From: Candidatus Multiplicimicrobium inquinatum
GTDB lineage: Bacteria > Omnitrophota > Omnitrophia > Omnitrophales > Aquincolibacteriaceae
Length of the DNA stretch: 30,294 nt
Direction: 5' to 3'
NCBI GenBank assembly: GCA_002344825.1
Contig: DDUN01000048.1
Location: 478 to 30,771 of the forward strand
In this document: one piece after another, positions 6,621 through 14,930 of the stretch
How positions within the stretch are numbered: the first letter of the stretch is position 1
How the letters are laid out: the number at the start of each line of letters is the position of its first letter
The notes under the pieces: generated by a model
Told to the model about the DNA's origin: nothing
Database searches by the model: none
The model's input: the letters and a program-made list of their open reading frames with translations, nothing else
Position numbers and translations under genes: made by a program

Positions 6621-7438
6621 AAAATTTGATTGGCATCAACTCCATAGAGAGCGATCCCCGCCTTATTGGCCCTTTCAATAAAAAGTTCTAAATCTAAGAA
6701 GAGGGTTTTTCCGGCCTCAAAAGCAAATACTTTGGTTTGGGCGGCGATCAAAGAATCTAAAGTGGTTAAGCCCGCAGCCGGCACATCAAAACGCATATCC
6801 TGCTTCGGCTTAGCAGCCTTAACCACAATGACATCCCCGCCGCCTAGTTGACCACCCCTGAGAATAGCCTGATCCGTCCCCTCAACCGATTCCACAGCCA
6901 CAACCGTCTTGTTTTTAACCACAACAGTCTGGCCGATGTCCTCGGCTGCGATATGCTTTGCAATTTTGAAGCCAAAATTCACATTTTCGAAATCTTCCTT
7001 GGAACATTTTCTTTTTCCGAGCGGACCGGGACCGGGTAAATAGTCATCCATAAGAAAAGTCGAGTCCATAAGGTCAACCCCTTGATGATGCAAGTAATCA
7101 GCAATACCCCCCAGAAGCGAATCATCCTTATGATCTTTCAATTTCATTAGCACACCCAGCATGTCTAAATCCGGACGAACATTCTCCTGCAGCAACCGAA
7201 CTTTCTCAACTTTGCCGGCCATAACAGCTTCATGCACGCCATGAGACCTGAAAAATTTCACCATTTTTTTCAGCTCGCCGATTTTAACCCACTCGAATTC
7301 ATCGGAAGTTTTCGTCAGGAGAGGGTCCGCTTCTTTTTCAATACCGCAGGTCACCACGCGGTACCCGCGCGCGCGCGCTTGCTGGGCAAAAAGCAATGGA
7401 AAGCGCCCATTCCCGGCAATAAGTCCTACTGTTTTCAT
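6617..7438 (-). CDS. lpxI: UDP-2,3-diacylglucosamine pyrophosphatase LpxI
   Basis: Hydrolyses UDP-2,3-diacylglucosamine to lipid X and UMP, the step just before LpxB; it replaces LpxH in many non-gamma-proteobacterial diderms. 273 residues, normal for the family (formerly DUF1009). The N-terminal IAGNGRFPLLFAQQARARGY, the central AMVAGKV-like block (AVMAGKVEK), and the C-terminal VAVESVEGTDQAILRGG and RFDVPAAGLTTLDSL blocks are diagnostic. It lies between lpxA and the regulator in the envelope operon. An R1 palindrome fills the lpxA-lpxI gap, and an AGGGAAA ribosome site precedes the ATG. Its stop overlaps the regulator's start as ATGA. Confidence 0.95.
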   Translation of the reverse strand: MKTVGLIAGNGRFPLLFAQQARARGYRVVTCGIEKEADPLLTKTSDEFEWVKIGELKKMVKFFRSHGVHEAVMAGKVEKVRLLQENVRPDLDMLGVLMKLKDHKDDSLLGGIADYLHHQGVDLMDSTFLMDDYLPGPGPLGKRKCSKEDFENVNFGFKIAKHIAAEDIGQTVVVKNKTVVAVESVEGTDQAILRGGQLGGGDVIVVKAAKPKQDMRFDVPAAGLTTLDSLIAAQTKVFAFEAGKTLFLDLELFIERANKAGIALYGVDANQIL

Positions 7439-7461
7439 TTGTTTCCCTATTAATTTCCGGA

Positions 7462-7582
7462 GGATATCTCAAAAAGGATCGGATACAAGGCGCCAGCAAG
7501 CGCCCGAGGAGGCGTATTCAAACATACGCCGCACGAGGACCGCGCAGCTGGCAACGCAGCAGATGACCTTTTTCAGATGTCC
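7462..7582. repeat. R1 long imperfect palindrome, copy 3, between lpxA and lpxI
   Basis: About 121 bp. Outer arms GGATATCT...AGATGTCC (one T-G wobble), AAAAAG...CTTTTT, middle GCCAGC...GCTGGC, centre GGCGTAT...ATACGCC. The last base touches the lpxA stop codon. In the operon it would be transcribed as a long hairpin between lpxA and lpxI. Confidence 0.85.
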
Positions 7583-8362
7583 TTATCTGCAAATACCGCG
7601 CTCACACTGCTTCAAAAACGCAATCAAAGTCGGAATGGCGTGAGACGATGAAATTTTCTCTAATTCTTTAATTGCTGTTTTCAATGTTGATTTGGAGCGA
7701 AAAATAATTTTATAAGCCTTTTTGACCGCGGATTTCTCTTCGGTTGAAAAATTGGCCCGCTCCAACCCAACTGAGTTGACTCCAAAAGCGCGCGCCGGGT
7801 GCCCATCAGCCATCATGTACGGCGGAACATCTTGAACTATCTTTGAGCAGCCTCCGGTAATCGACAGCGTACCGACACGCACAAACTGATGAATGCCCGT
7901 CAACCCGCCAATAATCGCGCGGTCTTCGACAGTCACGTGCCCTGCTAAAGTGGCGGCATTCGCAAGAACCGTATGATTATGAACAATGCAATCATGCGCG
8001 ATATGAACATACGCCATCAGCAAATTGTCATTCCCTACCACCGTTTCCGCACCCTCTTTCGTTCCGGGGTTCATGGTGACATATTCACGAATTTTATTGC
8101 GGCTGCCAATTCTTAAATAAGAAATACCGCCGTCAAATTTTTTATCCTGAGTAGGGCTGCCAATAACCGCGCCGGTAAAAATTTCATTATCAGAGCCAAG
8201 TGTGGTGTAGCCTTCGATTGTGACGCGCGAACCAACTTTCGTGCGGTCGCCAACTTTGACATTTTCGCTGATAATTGCGAATGGGCCAACTTCCACACCC
8301 TCACCGAGCTCGGCATCGGGATGAATAATCGCCGTAGGATGAATTCGAGTTTCAGTTTTCAT
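7583..8362 (-). CDS. lpxA: UDP-N-acetylglucosamine acyltransferase LpxA
   Basis: First step of lipid A synthesis: moves a 3-hydroxyacyl chain from acyl carrier protein to UDP-GlcNAc. 259 residues from the chosen ATG. The N-terminal two thirds are left-handed beta-helix hexapeptides starting IHPTAIIHPDAELG. The catalytic region reads HIAHDC, with the equivalents of E. coli His122 and His125 at 120 and 123. The helix ends with GGCSKIVQDVPPYMMADG, and the helical tail ends in ERGICR. I took the ATG at 8362; an in-frame TTG at 8368 would add two residues. Neither has a strong ribosome site. It follows lpxC/fabZ after an R2 hairpin and is followed by an R1 palindrome. Acyl chain length and sugar choice (GlcNAc or diamino GlcNAc3N) cannot be told by eye. 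Confidence 0.96.
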   Translation of the reverse strand: MKTETRIHPTAIIHPDAELGEGVEVGPFAIISENVKVGDRTKVGSRVTIEGYTTLGSDNEIFTGAVIGSPTQDKKFDGGISYLRIGSRNKIREYVTMNPGTKEGAETVVGNDNLLMAYVHIAHDCIVHNHTVLANAATLAGHVTVEDRAIIGGLTGIHQFVRVGTLSITGGCSKIVQDVPPYMMADGHPARAFGVNSVGLERANFSTEEKSAVKKAYKIIFRSKSTLKTAIKELEKISSSHAIPTLIAFLKQCERGICR

Positions 8363-8398
8363 AATCAATTTTTAGTTTCTCGCGGTTGAGCTTAATGC

Positions 8399-8426
8399 CA
8401 GTTGCGCTTCGCGCAGAGGCAAAAAA
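8399..8426. repeat. R2 hairpin repeat, copy B, between lpxC/fabZ and lpxA
   Basis: CAGTTG, stem TGCGC-TTC-GCGCA, then GAGGC and A6. An extra GCGGTTG lies 16 nt to the left (8391-8397), as if the copy had been split or partly duplicated. It lies 16 nt past the lpxC/fabZ stop. Confidence 0.65.
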
Positions 8427-8441
8427 GAACAGTCCGGAATA

Positions 8442-9722
8442 TTACGGGTCGACGACGGCGAATTTGACTTCCGCCTCGCATACAAGTTTATCTCCTACAT
8501 AAGCCTTACCTTCGCACTGCCCTGTGCGGGAACGCTTTTTAATCACATCCACTTCCATGCGTAAAACGTCTCCGGGAACCACGGGCGCACGAAATTTGAC
8601 TCCGTCCAAACTCATAAAGTAGGCTATCTTCCCGCGATTTTCAGGCTCCGCAAGCATAATCACCCCGCCCACTTGCGCCATCGCCTCCACGATTAAGACT
8701 CCGGGCATCACCGGATGTCCGGGGAAATGGCCCTCAAAAAAATAGTCATTCACCGTAACCTGTTTAATTCCGGTCGCACGCTTTCCGGGCTCAAAGTTTT
8801 CAATGCGGTCGACAAACAAAAATGGATAGCGATGCGGAATAATTTTTTTAATCTCTTCAACCGTCAACGTCTTCGGCATTACAGCCGGGAGTTTGCTTTC
8901 TGTCATACTGAGCTTCCTCACTAGTTCCGTGTTAAGGGCATGACCGCTTTTAGTGGCGATCACATGCCCCTTGATAAATTTTCCGAGCAAAAATAAGTCC
9001 CCGAGCAAATCCATAATTTTATGCCGGCATGCTTCATCAGGAAAACGAAGCTCATTATCAATAGGACAATTATTCTCAAAGACGAGTGTGTTAGCGACAT
9101 TGGCCCCTTTTCCATAACCCTGTGCCAACAAATATTCCGCCTCTTTTTTAAGACAAAAAGTGCGGGCCGGAGCAAGCTCACGTTCAAAAACTTCCGGCAA
9201 TATCGGAATCATCAAAAACTGATCTTTGAGATTAGGATCAGAGTAAGAAAGGGTGTAAGAAACAATAAACTGCTGCGACGGCAAAACAATGATGGAATGC
9301 TCTCCGCGATCAACAAAAACAGGCTCTTTTATCTCGAGATAAGCACGCGGAGCATTTTGTTCGACCAATCCGGCACGAGAGAGCGCCTGAGTAAACTCCA
9401 GCGCGCTGCCATCCATCCCGGGCAATTCATCTCCATTGACCTCAACAAGTGCATTATCGATTCCAAGACCATGAAAGGCTGCCATCAAATGTTCAATAGT
9501 CTTAATCACACCAGTTCCGACGGCAAGCGCGGTTTGGCGCAGTTCATCCGTCCGAACATTATCAATGGACGCGCGAACCTTTAAATTCGGATCAAGATCA
9601 ACCCGGCAAAAACAAATTCCCGTGTTCTCCGGAGCGCTCAGAACCCGAACCTTAACCGTCTGACCGGTGTGCAGGCCCGCGCTTTGAAGTTCAACCGGCT
9701 CTTTAAGCGTTCTCTGTTTCAT
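8442..9722 (-). CDS. lpxC/fabZ: LpxC-FabZ fusion: UDP-3-O-acyl-GlcNAc deacetylase / 3-hydroxyacyl-ACP dehydratase
   Basis: One 426-residue chain. Residues 1-275 are LpxC, the zinc deacetylase that commits to lipid A: IEHLMAAF with Glu77/His78, ACRHKIMDLLGDL with His234/Asp238, and SGHALN with His261, which match the E. coli zinc ligands and catalytic residues. Residues 285-426 are FabZ, the hot-dog dehydratase of fatty acid synthesis: IPHRYPFLFVDRI, then HFPGHPVMPGVLIVEAMAQ with His332 and Glu346. This fusion is known from Bacteroidetes and several PVC-type lineages. It lets one polypeptide control acyl chain flow between phospholipid and lipid A. ompH ends 14 nt upstream. Only a weak ribosome site (GGAATCAG) is seen before the ATG. 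Confidence 0.97.
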   Translation of the reverse strand: MKQRTLKEPVELQSAGLHTGQTVKVRVLSAPENTGICFCRVDLDPNLKVRASIDNVRTDELRQTALAVGTGVIKTIEHLMAAFHGLGIDNALVEVNGDELPGMDGSALEFTQALSRAGLVEQNAPRAYLEIKEPVFVDRGEHSIIVLPSQQFIVSYTLSYSDPNLKDQFLMIPILPEVFERELAPARTFCLKKEAEYLLAQGYGKGANVANTLVFENNCPIDNELRFPDEACRHKIMDLLGDLFLLGKFIKGHVIATKSGHALNTELVRKLSMTESKLPAVMPKTLTVEEIKKIIPHRYPFLFVDRIENFEPGKRATGIKQVTVNDYFFEGHFPGHPVMPGVLIVEAMAQVGGVIMLAEPENRGKIAYFMSLDGVKFRAPVVPGDVLRMEVDVIKKRSRTGQCEGKAYVGDKLVCEAEVKFAVVDP

Positions 9723-9736
9723 TCTGATTCCGAAAG

Positions 9737-10240
9737 TTAAGCCTTCTTATACTTCTTCATCAGCTCCTGAAGAATATCTTTGGTGATATTCAGCGTCGGG
9801 TTGCGGTAAAGCAAAACACGGTCATTCAAGATGAAGTCATAACCTTTGGCCTTGCCGTATTCAGCGATCGTCGTATCAATATCTTGAAAAATTTCACGCA
9901 CAACTTTTTCGCGGCTTTCACCAAGCTGGCGGCGGACTTCGCGGTCAAAATCTTCCAGCTGACGTTTTTTCTCGATTAGCTGTTCCTGTTTCGGCTGACG
10001 CGCGTCCTTCGCAAGCAAACTGATTTCATCTTCAAGCGTGCGCGCAGCTTTAACCAAAGCGGCCCGCTCTTTTTCTTTTTGCTCGCCGATGTTTTTCATC
10101 GCCAAATCTTGATCCTTTGTTTTTTGATAATTATCAAAAACCTCAGCCACATCCACATACGCCACCCCGGCTGCAAAAGCCGTTCCGCCGACCATCAGCG
10201 TGACAGCGATCAACAAACTCATAAAAATACTTTTTTTCAT
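9737..10240 (-). CDS. ompH: OmpH/Skp-family periplasmic chaperone
   Basis: 167 residues with a signal peptide (MKKSIFMSLLIAV..., cleavage after TAFAA near 24). Next comes VAYVDVAEVFDNYQKTKDQD, the usual start of the OmpH domain, followed by a long charged stretch (about 45-115) that fits the two coiled-coil tentacles of Skp, and a C-terminal IAEYGKAKGYDFILNDRVLLYRNP block. Skp holds unfolded outer membrane proteins in the periplasm and hands them to the Bam complex; here it lies just after bamA in the same operon. A good ribosome site (AAAGGAGA) stands about 9 nt before the ATG. Confidence 0.92.
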   Translation of the reverse strand: MKKSIFMSLLIAVTLMVGGTAFAAGVAYVDVAEVFDNYQKTKDQDLAMKNIGEQKEKERAALVKAARTLEDEISLLAKDARQPKQEQLIEKKRQLEDFDREVRRQLGESREKVVREIFQDIDTTIAEYGKAKGYDFILNDRVLLYRNPTLNITKDILQELMKKYKKA

Positions 10241-10324
10241 TTTAAGGTTCTCCTTTATTCAGCAATCCAAGTTGCTTTTTATTTTAATGACAATCCATTC
10301 AAATCATTCACTGCGGGATAAATT

Positions 10325-10350
10325 GCGGTTGGGCAAAGCCCAGAGCCAAA
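10325..10350. repeat. R2 hairpin repeat, copy C, between bamA and ompH
   Basis: GCGGTT-GGGC-AAA-GCCC-AGAGCC-AAA. It ends 3 nt from the bamA stop codon. Confidence 0.72.
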
Positions 10351-10353
10351 CAA

Positions 10354-12834
10354 TTAAAACCCGCGGCTTAAACTAAACTCAAACCGGCCGTTCTCATTTT
10401 CCGTGTCTTTGTTGAAAATGGGATAACCGTAGTAAAGCGCAATCGGACCAAGAGGGGTTTTAATTTTCACACCGGGTCCCACACTGGTCGAAAAATCACT
10501 GAAGTTAACTTTAAAGGTGTCGCGATTAACATTTCCCGCATCAATAAAAACCACACCGCGCATAATATCTAAAAACGGCACGGGAAAAGTGTAATCCAGG
10601 TTAACGACAACAAGCGATTGACCGCCCACGGCTTCACCGTTTTCGATCGGGCTAACACGGCGATAATTAAACCCGCGAACGGACCCCAATCCCCCCGCAT
10701 AAAAACGGTCAAAAACAGGCACTTCCTTGGATCCCCCGAGCGCATCCGACAATCCAAACCGAATACCGCCTTCGAGCAAATGCTTTTTCCACAACTGAAT
10801 AAACTTGGTATAGTTCGCTCCTAAAATATAGTAATCAGCATCGCCGCCCAAGAACGTTCCAACTAACTCAGCATTAATTCCAGCCTGACTGCCTTTGGTT
10901 GGATTAAAATAATTATCGCGAGAATCATAGGTGGCAAAAGATTTCAGCCTTGAAAGCAGCGTATCTCCTTCAAAATCAAGTACAGTCTGAGGCGCATCAT
11001 CGGACAAGTTCTTCAGCTTCACATTTTCCATTGTGTAACCGCCACCCAAACGAAAAACGTCTTTGATTAATTTTGAAATCGTAAACCCGGCACCGGTTCT
11101 CGACTCATCATAGTGAACATTCGTGTTGTCGCGGAACGTATTATAAATATCAAGCCCAAAAGCGTAAGGTTTGCCAAACAAATACGGCTCAACAAAACTA
11201 AACGCAAAATGGCGGCTGATCGTTCCAACGCGGGCGCGCAAAGACACCGACTGGCCTCCGCCGGTGAAACGCGGAAAGTTAAATAAATCAAAGTTCTTCT
11301 GTGATATCTCAGCAAATCCCAAAAATCGATCTACCGAACTAATGCCGCCGCCGAATGAAAGTTCACCGGTGCGCTTTTCTTTAACGCGAAAAACCAAGTC
11401 TTTTCGATTAGGCTCGGTCTCCGAAGGAACGGTGTCATAAGTCACTTCTTCAAAATAATTCAGATTATCGAGACGCTCTTTTGAGCGCTTGATCTTTGCG
11501 CCGTCAAAACGATCTCCGGGACGAATACGAAGTTCCCGGCGTATGACCTGATCGCGCGTTTTGGTATTACCGCGAACCACAACCTTATCAACAAAGTAAA
11601 GGTCGCCCTCCACAACTTCATACATAACATCAACCTTGCCGCTGGTCTTGTTCAGATTGGTGTCGGGGATAATGCGGGCGTCCATATATCCGCGCTCGTT
11701 ATAAAAAGAACGGAGTTTTTCAACGTCGCCCGCAATGTAATACTGGGAATAAGTCAACCCCGGCAGCATCTCAAGTTCCTGCCAGAGCTCCGACTCGGGG
11801 AAAAGCTGATTTCCCTTAAACTTAACTTCGCCGGTTAAATAACTCGAACCTTCTTCGATCAAAACCTTGATCGTCATGAGATTTTTTTCTTCGTTATACT
11901 CAAACTCAGGAGCGACTTTTACATCCAAATACCCCTCTTTCTGGTATTGAAAATAAATGCGTTCCAAATCCTGATCAAACTCATCTTCTTTGAAAGTCCC
12001 GAACATAAACCATTTCTTGGGGCGATTTTTCATCAGCTTAAGCAGGTCTTTGTTTTTAAAGCGAGTATTTCCATCAAAAACAACCTTACCAATTTTGTAC
12101 TTCTTCCCCTCTTCAATCAGAATCTTAACCGTAGCTTGACCCGAGCCCGTGTCTTTCTGGACATCTGATTTCACTTCAATAAAGCGAAAACCTTTTTTAG
12201 CGTAAAGCTTGCGGATCTCTTCAACGCCTTCACGCAGCTTATTCTCGTCAATCACTTCACCTTCAACCATCCCAAGAGCTTTTCGAAGCTTCTCATCCTT
12301 ATAAATAGTATGCCCTGAAATCTGAATTTCTTTGATAACCGGCTTCTCAGTCACCGTAACATAGAGCTTGTAGCCATCCGCTAAATCTTCGAGCTTAATC
12401 TGGATATCTTCAAAATAGCGGGTCGCGTGAAGGCGCTTAAGATCCTCATTGACCATTTGCTGACGAAGAATCGCGCCTTTTCGAGTGCGCATTTGGGAAA
12501 GAATTGTCTGAGTGCTGATCACCTGATTGCCGAGAATTTCCACTGCAACCACTTTTTTCTCCGTGGCAGCCGAAGAATCAACCGAAGCAGAATCGAGCGG
12601 ATCGGCAGTTGCTGCATCAACTGCGGCAGAGTTTGAAGCCGGCTCAGCAGGTGTTGTTTCGACAGCCGCATCAACAAATTCCGAAGACACCTGAGAAGAA
12701 GAGGAAGTATCCGCGTCAGACTGACTAAACACAGCCGGCGCAGCAAAAACGATTGAAAGCAAAAAGAAACAAGCAAAACAGCGGATACACTGCTTGGCAG
12801 GCGTTCTAAAGATCCAAAACAAACCACGCTTCAT
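10354..12834 (-). CDS. bamA: outer membrane protein assembly factor BamA
   Basis: 826 residues, the Omp85 core of the beta-barrel assembly machine. A signal region (about 1-38) is followed by an unusual 55-residue linker (about 38-93) rich in Ser, Ala, Asp and Glu, without Lys or Arg. POTRA repeats then run from about 95 to 445, each with a G-N/H turn such as EILGNQVIS, QISGHTIY, VFDGNTRFK, KFKGNQLFP and VVRGNTKTRDQVI, which fits five POTRAs. The C-terminal 16-strand barrel includes the VRGFNYR block (VRGF is the lid motif of Omp85 proteins) and ends ...FSLSRGF with the terminal Phe typical of outer membrane proteins. Its ATG overlaps the dnaB stop as ATGA, an unusual coupling of a helicase gene to an envelope gene. 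Confidence 0.96.
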   Translation of the reverse strand: MKRGLFWIFRTPAKQCIRCFACFFLLSIVFAAPAVFSQSDADTSSSSQVSSEFVDAAVETTPAEPASNSAAVDAATADPLDSASVDSSAATEKKVVAVEILGNQVISTQTILSQMRTRKGAILRQQMVNEDLKRLHATRYFEDIQIKLEDLADGYKLYVTVTEKPVIKEIQISGHTIYKDEKLRKALGMVEGEVIDENKLREGVEEIRKLYAKKGFRFIEVKSDVQKDTGSGQATVKILIEEGKKYKIGKVVFDGNTRFKNKDLLKLMKNRPKKWFMFGTFKEDEFDQDLERIYFQYQKEGYLDVKVAPEFEYNEEKNLMTIKVLIEEGSSYLTGEVKFKGNQLFPESELWQELEMLPGLTYSQYYIAGDVEKLRSFYNERGYMDARIIPDTNLNKTSGKVDVMYEVVEGDLYFVDKVVVRGNTKTRDQVIRRELRIRPGDRFDGAKIKRSKERLDNLNYFEEVTYDTVPSETEPNRKDLVFRVKEKRTGELSFGGGISSVDRFLGFAEISQKNFDLFNFPRFTGGGQSVSLRARVGTISRHFAFSFVEPYLFGKPYAFGLDIYNTFRDNTNVHYDESRTGAGFTISKLIKDVFRLGGGYTMENVKLKNLSDDAPQTVLDFEGDTLLSRLKSFATYDSRDNYFNPTKGSQAGINAELVGTFLGGDADYYILGANYTKFIQLWKKHLLEGGIRFGLSDALGGSKEVPVFDRFYAGGLGSVRGFNYRRVSPIENGEAVGGQSLVVVNLDYTFPVPFLDIMRGVVFIDAGNVNRDTFKVNFSDFSTSVGPGVKIKTPLGPIALYYGYPIFNKDTENENGRFEFSLSRGF

Positions 12835-14210
12835 ATTGAAACTTCTTGCTCCCTTGAAAACTCAGGGTTATCAAACCGCGTCCATTCTTTCAAGAATACG
12901 AGCGGAACAGTCCCGGTGGGACCATTTCTTTGCTTTGCGATAATCGCTTCAGCACGGTTTCGATTTTCTTCGGTGGGATTGTAATACTCTTCGCGAAAAA
13001 GAAAAACAACCACGTCCGCATCCTGCTCGATCGCGCCCGATTCGCGCAAGTCTGAAAGCATCGGCCGGTTGCCCTGACGGGCTTCGACCGCGCGCGAAAG
13101 CTGACTTACCGCGATTACCGGCACTTTAAGTTCACGTGCCAAAGCTTTCAGCGATCTTGAAATCGCTGAAATTTCTTGCTGCCGACTCTCAACTTGGCCG
13201 CCCATATGCATCAGCTGAAGATAATCTATCACAACCATTTGAATTCCGTATCGCATTTTCATGCGCCGTGCTTTTGCTCGAATTTCCAAAACCGTTTGCC
13301 CCGGAGAATCATCAATATAAAGCGGTGACTCGGAAAGTTTACCCGCAGCCTGCGTCAGCTTCGGCCAATCCTGATGCGACAAATACCCGGTACGGACCTT
13401 TTGCGCGTCCACACGCGCGTAAGAGCAAAGCATACGCTGCACTAACTGCTCTTTGCTCATTTCGAGCGAGAAAAACGCGACAGGTTTTTTTAAATTCACC
13501 GCGGCGTGCTCGCAAAGCGCGGTCGTAAAAGCAGACTTTCCCATCGAGGGACGGCCCGCAACAATGATTAAATCGGAAGGCTGAAGACCGGCGGTTTTAG
13601 TATCAAACTCATGAAATCCCGTCGCGAGTCCGGTCACATGTTCTTTACGCTGGAAAAGCTGATCGATCGTTTCCATCGTGTTATGAATAATGTCACGCAT
13701 GGAATAAGCCTTACCCTCGATCTGATCCTGCCCGATGTCAAAAATAGAACGCTCCGCTTTATCAATCACCTCGCGGGCATCTTTAGCAGGATCAAAGCTT
13801 TCCTGAACAATCGTTGTCGCGGAATGAATCAACATACGCAGCAAGGCACGCTCTTTTACAATTTTAGCGTAATGCTGAATATTGGCGGAAGTGGGAACAG
13901 CCGCAGTCAACTGAGTTAAATAAGCGGCTCCGCCAACTGTTTCTAATTGTCCGCGTTTACGCAACTCTTCGGAAACAGTAAGAAGATCCGCCGGCTGATT
14001 GCGGTCAAAAAGAGTTTGAAGAACGGAAAAAACGTGATTGTGAGCTGTTTCGTAAAAATATTCGGGTTTGAGAACTTCGATAGCAAGGGTAAGCGCGTTC
14101 TCATCAAACAGCATGGAGCCGAGCACGCTCATCTCAGCCTCACGGCTGTGCGGCGGAACTTTCTCGAGATTTTGAACCGAACCGCCGGCAATCATGTTTC
14201 GTTCGGCCAT
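12831..14210 (-). CDS. dnaB: replicative DNA helicase DnaB
   Basis: Hexameric 5'-3' helicase that opens the replication fork. 459 residues, normal length, no intein. The N-terminal primase-binding domain begins PPHSREAEMSVLGSML. The RecA-like ATPase carries Walker A GRPSMGKSA at 219-227, FSLEMSKEQLVQRM, the Walker B strand VVIDYLQLM, and the C-terminal LSDLRESGAIEQDADVVVFLFREEYY. AAGG lies about 9 nt before the ATG at 14210. It follows rplI in the common rpsF-ssb-rpsR-rplI-dnaB order, and bamA overlaps its stop. Confidence 0.97.
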   Translation of the reverse strand: MAERNMIAGGSVQNLEKVPPHSREAEMSVLGSMLFDENALTLAIEVLKPEYFYETAHNHVFSVLQTLFDRNQPADLLTVSEELRKRGQLETVGGAAYLTQLTAAVPTSANIQHYAKIVKERALLRMLIHSATTIVQESFDPAKDAREVIDKAERSIFDIGQDQIEGKAYSMRDIIHNTMETIDQLFQRKEHVTGLATGFHEFDTKTAGLQPSDLIIVAGRPSMGKSAFTTALCEHAAVNLKKPVAFFSLEMSKEQLVQRMLCSYARVDAQKVRTGYLSHQDWPKLTQAAGKLSESPLYIDDSPGQTVLEIRAKARRMKMRYGIQMVVIDYLQLMHMGGQVESRQQEISAISRSLKALARELKVPVIAVSQLSRAVEARQGNRPMLSDLRESGAIEQDADVVVFLFREEYYNPTEENRNRAEAIIAKQRNGPTGTVPLVFLKEWTRFDNPEFSREQEVSI

Positions 14211-14256
14211 GAAACAACCTTAACTAAATTAATGCTTACTGAGCACGGCACAATTC

Positions 14257-14285
14257 ACGGTTGTGCCGGAGGCACAGAGTAAAAT
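14257..14285. repeat. R2 hairpin repeat, copy D, between rplI and dnaB
   Basis: ACGGTTG then GTGCC-GGA-GGCAC then AGAG and AAAAT. It ends 3 nt from the rplI stop codon. Confidence 0.72.
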
Positions 14286-14288
14286 ATC

Positions 14289-14747
14289 TCAGGCAGGCTG
14301 CGGCTCGCCGACAACCTCGACCGTGACCTTGGCCTTAACTTGAGGATAAACTTCGACTTCCACCAAATGCGTTCCGAGCGTTTTAATCGGCTCAGCCAAC
14401 TGCACTTGCTTCTTATCAACCTTGTGTCCCTTTTTACGGGAAATATTATCCGCGATTTGCTCCGCGGTGACGGCACCAAAAAGCTTTTCACCCGCGCCAA
14501 CCTTGGCGGAGATAACAACCTTGATGCGCTCGAGCGACTTCACTACTTCTTCAGCAGCAGCTTTTTCTTTCGCACGGCGGGCTTCAACGCGAACACGCTG
14601 TTCTTGGATGAAGTCCCGGTTTGCGCGGGTTGCCGGCAAAGCATAATGACGGGGGATCAAGTAATTGCGCCCAAAGCCATCACGAACTTTTACGACATCA
14701 CCTTTTCTGCCTACATGTGGCACATCTTGTATTAATAGTAATTCCAT
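14289..14747 (-). CDS. rplI: 50S ribosomal protein bL9
   Basis: 152 residues from ATG at 14747. It starts MELLLIQDVPHVGRKGDVVKV, the conserved N-terminal domain, followed by GFGRNYLIPRHYALPAT (classical signature GxxNxLxPxxxAxxA), a long connecting helix (about 45-75) and the C-terminal domain with KLFGAVT. I chose this ATG because AAGGAG stands 7 nt before it; an in-frame TTG 6 nt upstream would be too close to that site. Part of the rpsF-ssb-rpsR-rplI set. Confidence 0.96.
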   Translation of the reverse strand: MELLLIQDVPHVGRKGDVVKVRDGFGRNYLIPRHYALPATRANRDFIQEQRVRVEARRAKEKAAAEEVVKSLERIKVVISAKVGAGEKLFGAVTAEQIADNISRKKGHKVDKKQVQLAEPIKTLGTHLVEVEVYPQVKAKVTVEVVGEPQPA

Positions 14748-14778
14748 GACCAAACTCCTTAATCTTAAGACCTCGTTC

Positions 14779-14860
14779 TTTTGGGCTGCGACTGCGTCGT
14801 TCGTCCTTGACGTAGCACTATGGCTACGCCGGCGTTCTCACTTCTTGTCTCGCGCCAAAA
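14779..14860. repeat. R1-related palindrome in the opposite orientation, between rpsR and rplI
   Basis: About 82 bp. Ends TTTTGG...CCAAAA and GCGAC...GTCTCGC pair imperfectly; the centre is ACGTAGC...GCTACGC around ACTATG. Read on the minus strand it shows the same order of blocks as R1 (GACAAG, an arm, the GGCGTA-type centre, CAAGGA, ACGCAGTCG) but shorter and much diverged. Confidence 0.6.
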
Positions 14861-14888
14861 TCCCTTCGGCCAACACACTAAATACTCT

Positions 14889-14922
14889 GCGGTTGTGCGC
14901 CTTCGGCGCACAGAGCCAAAAT
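14889..14922. repeat. R2 hairpin repeat, copy E, after rpsR
   Basis: GCGGTT, stem GTGCGCC-TTC-GGCGCAC, AGAGCC, AAAAT. It ends 8 nt past the rpsR stop. Confidence 0.75.
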
Positions 14923-14930
14923 TTAATCGC

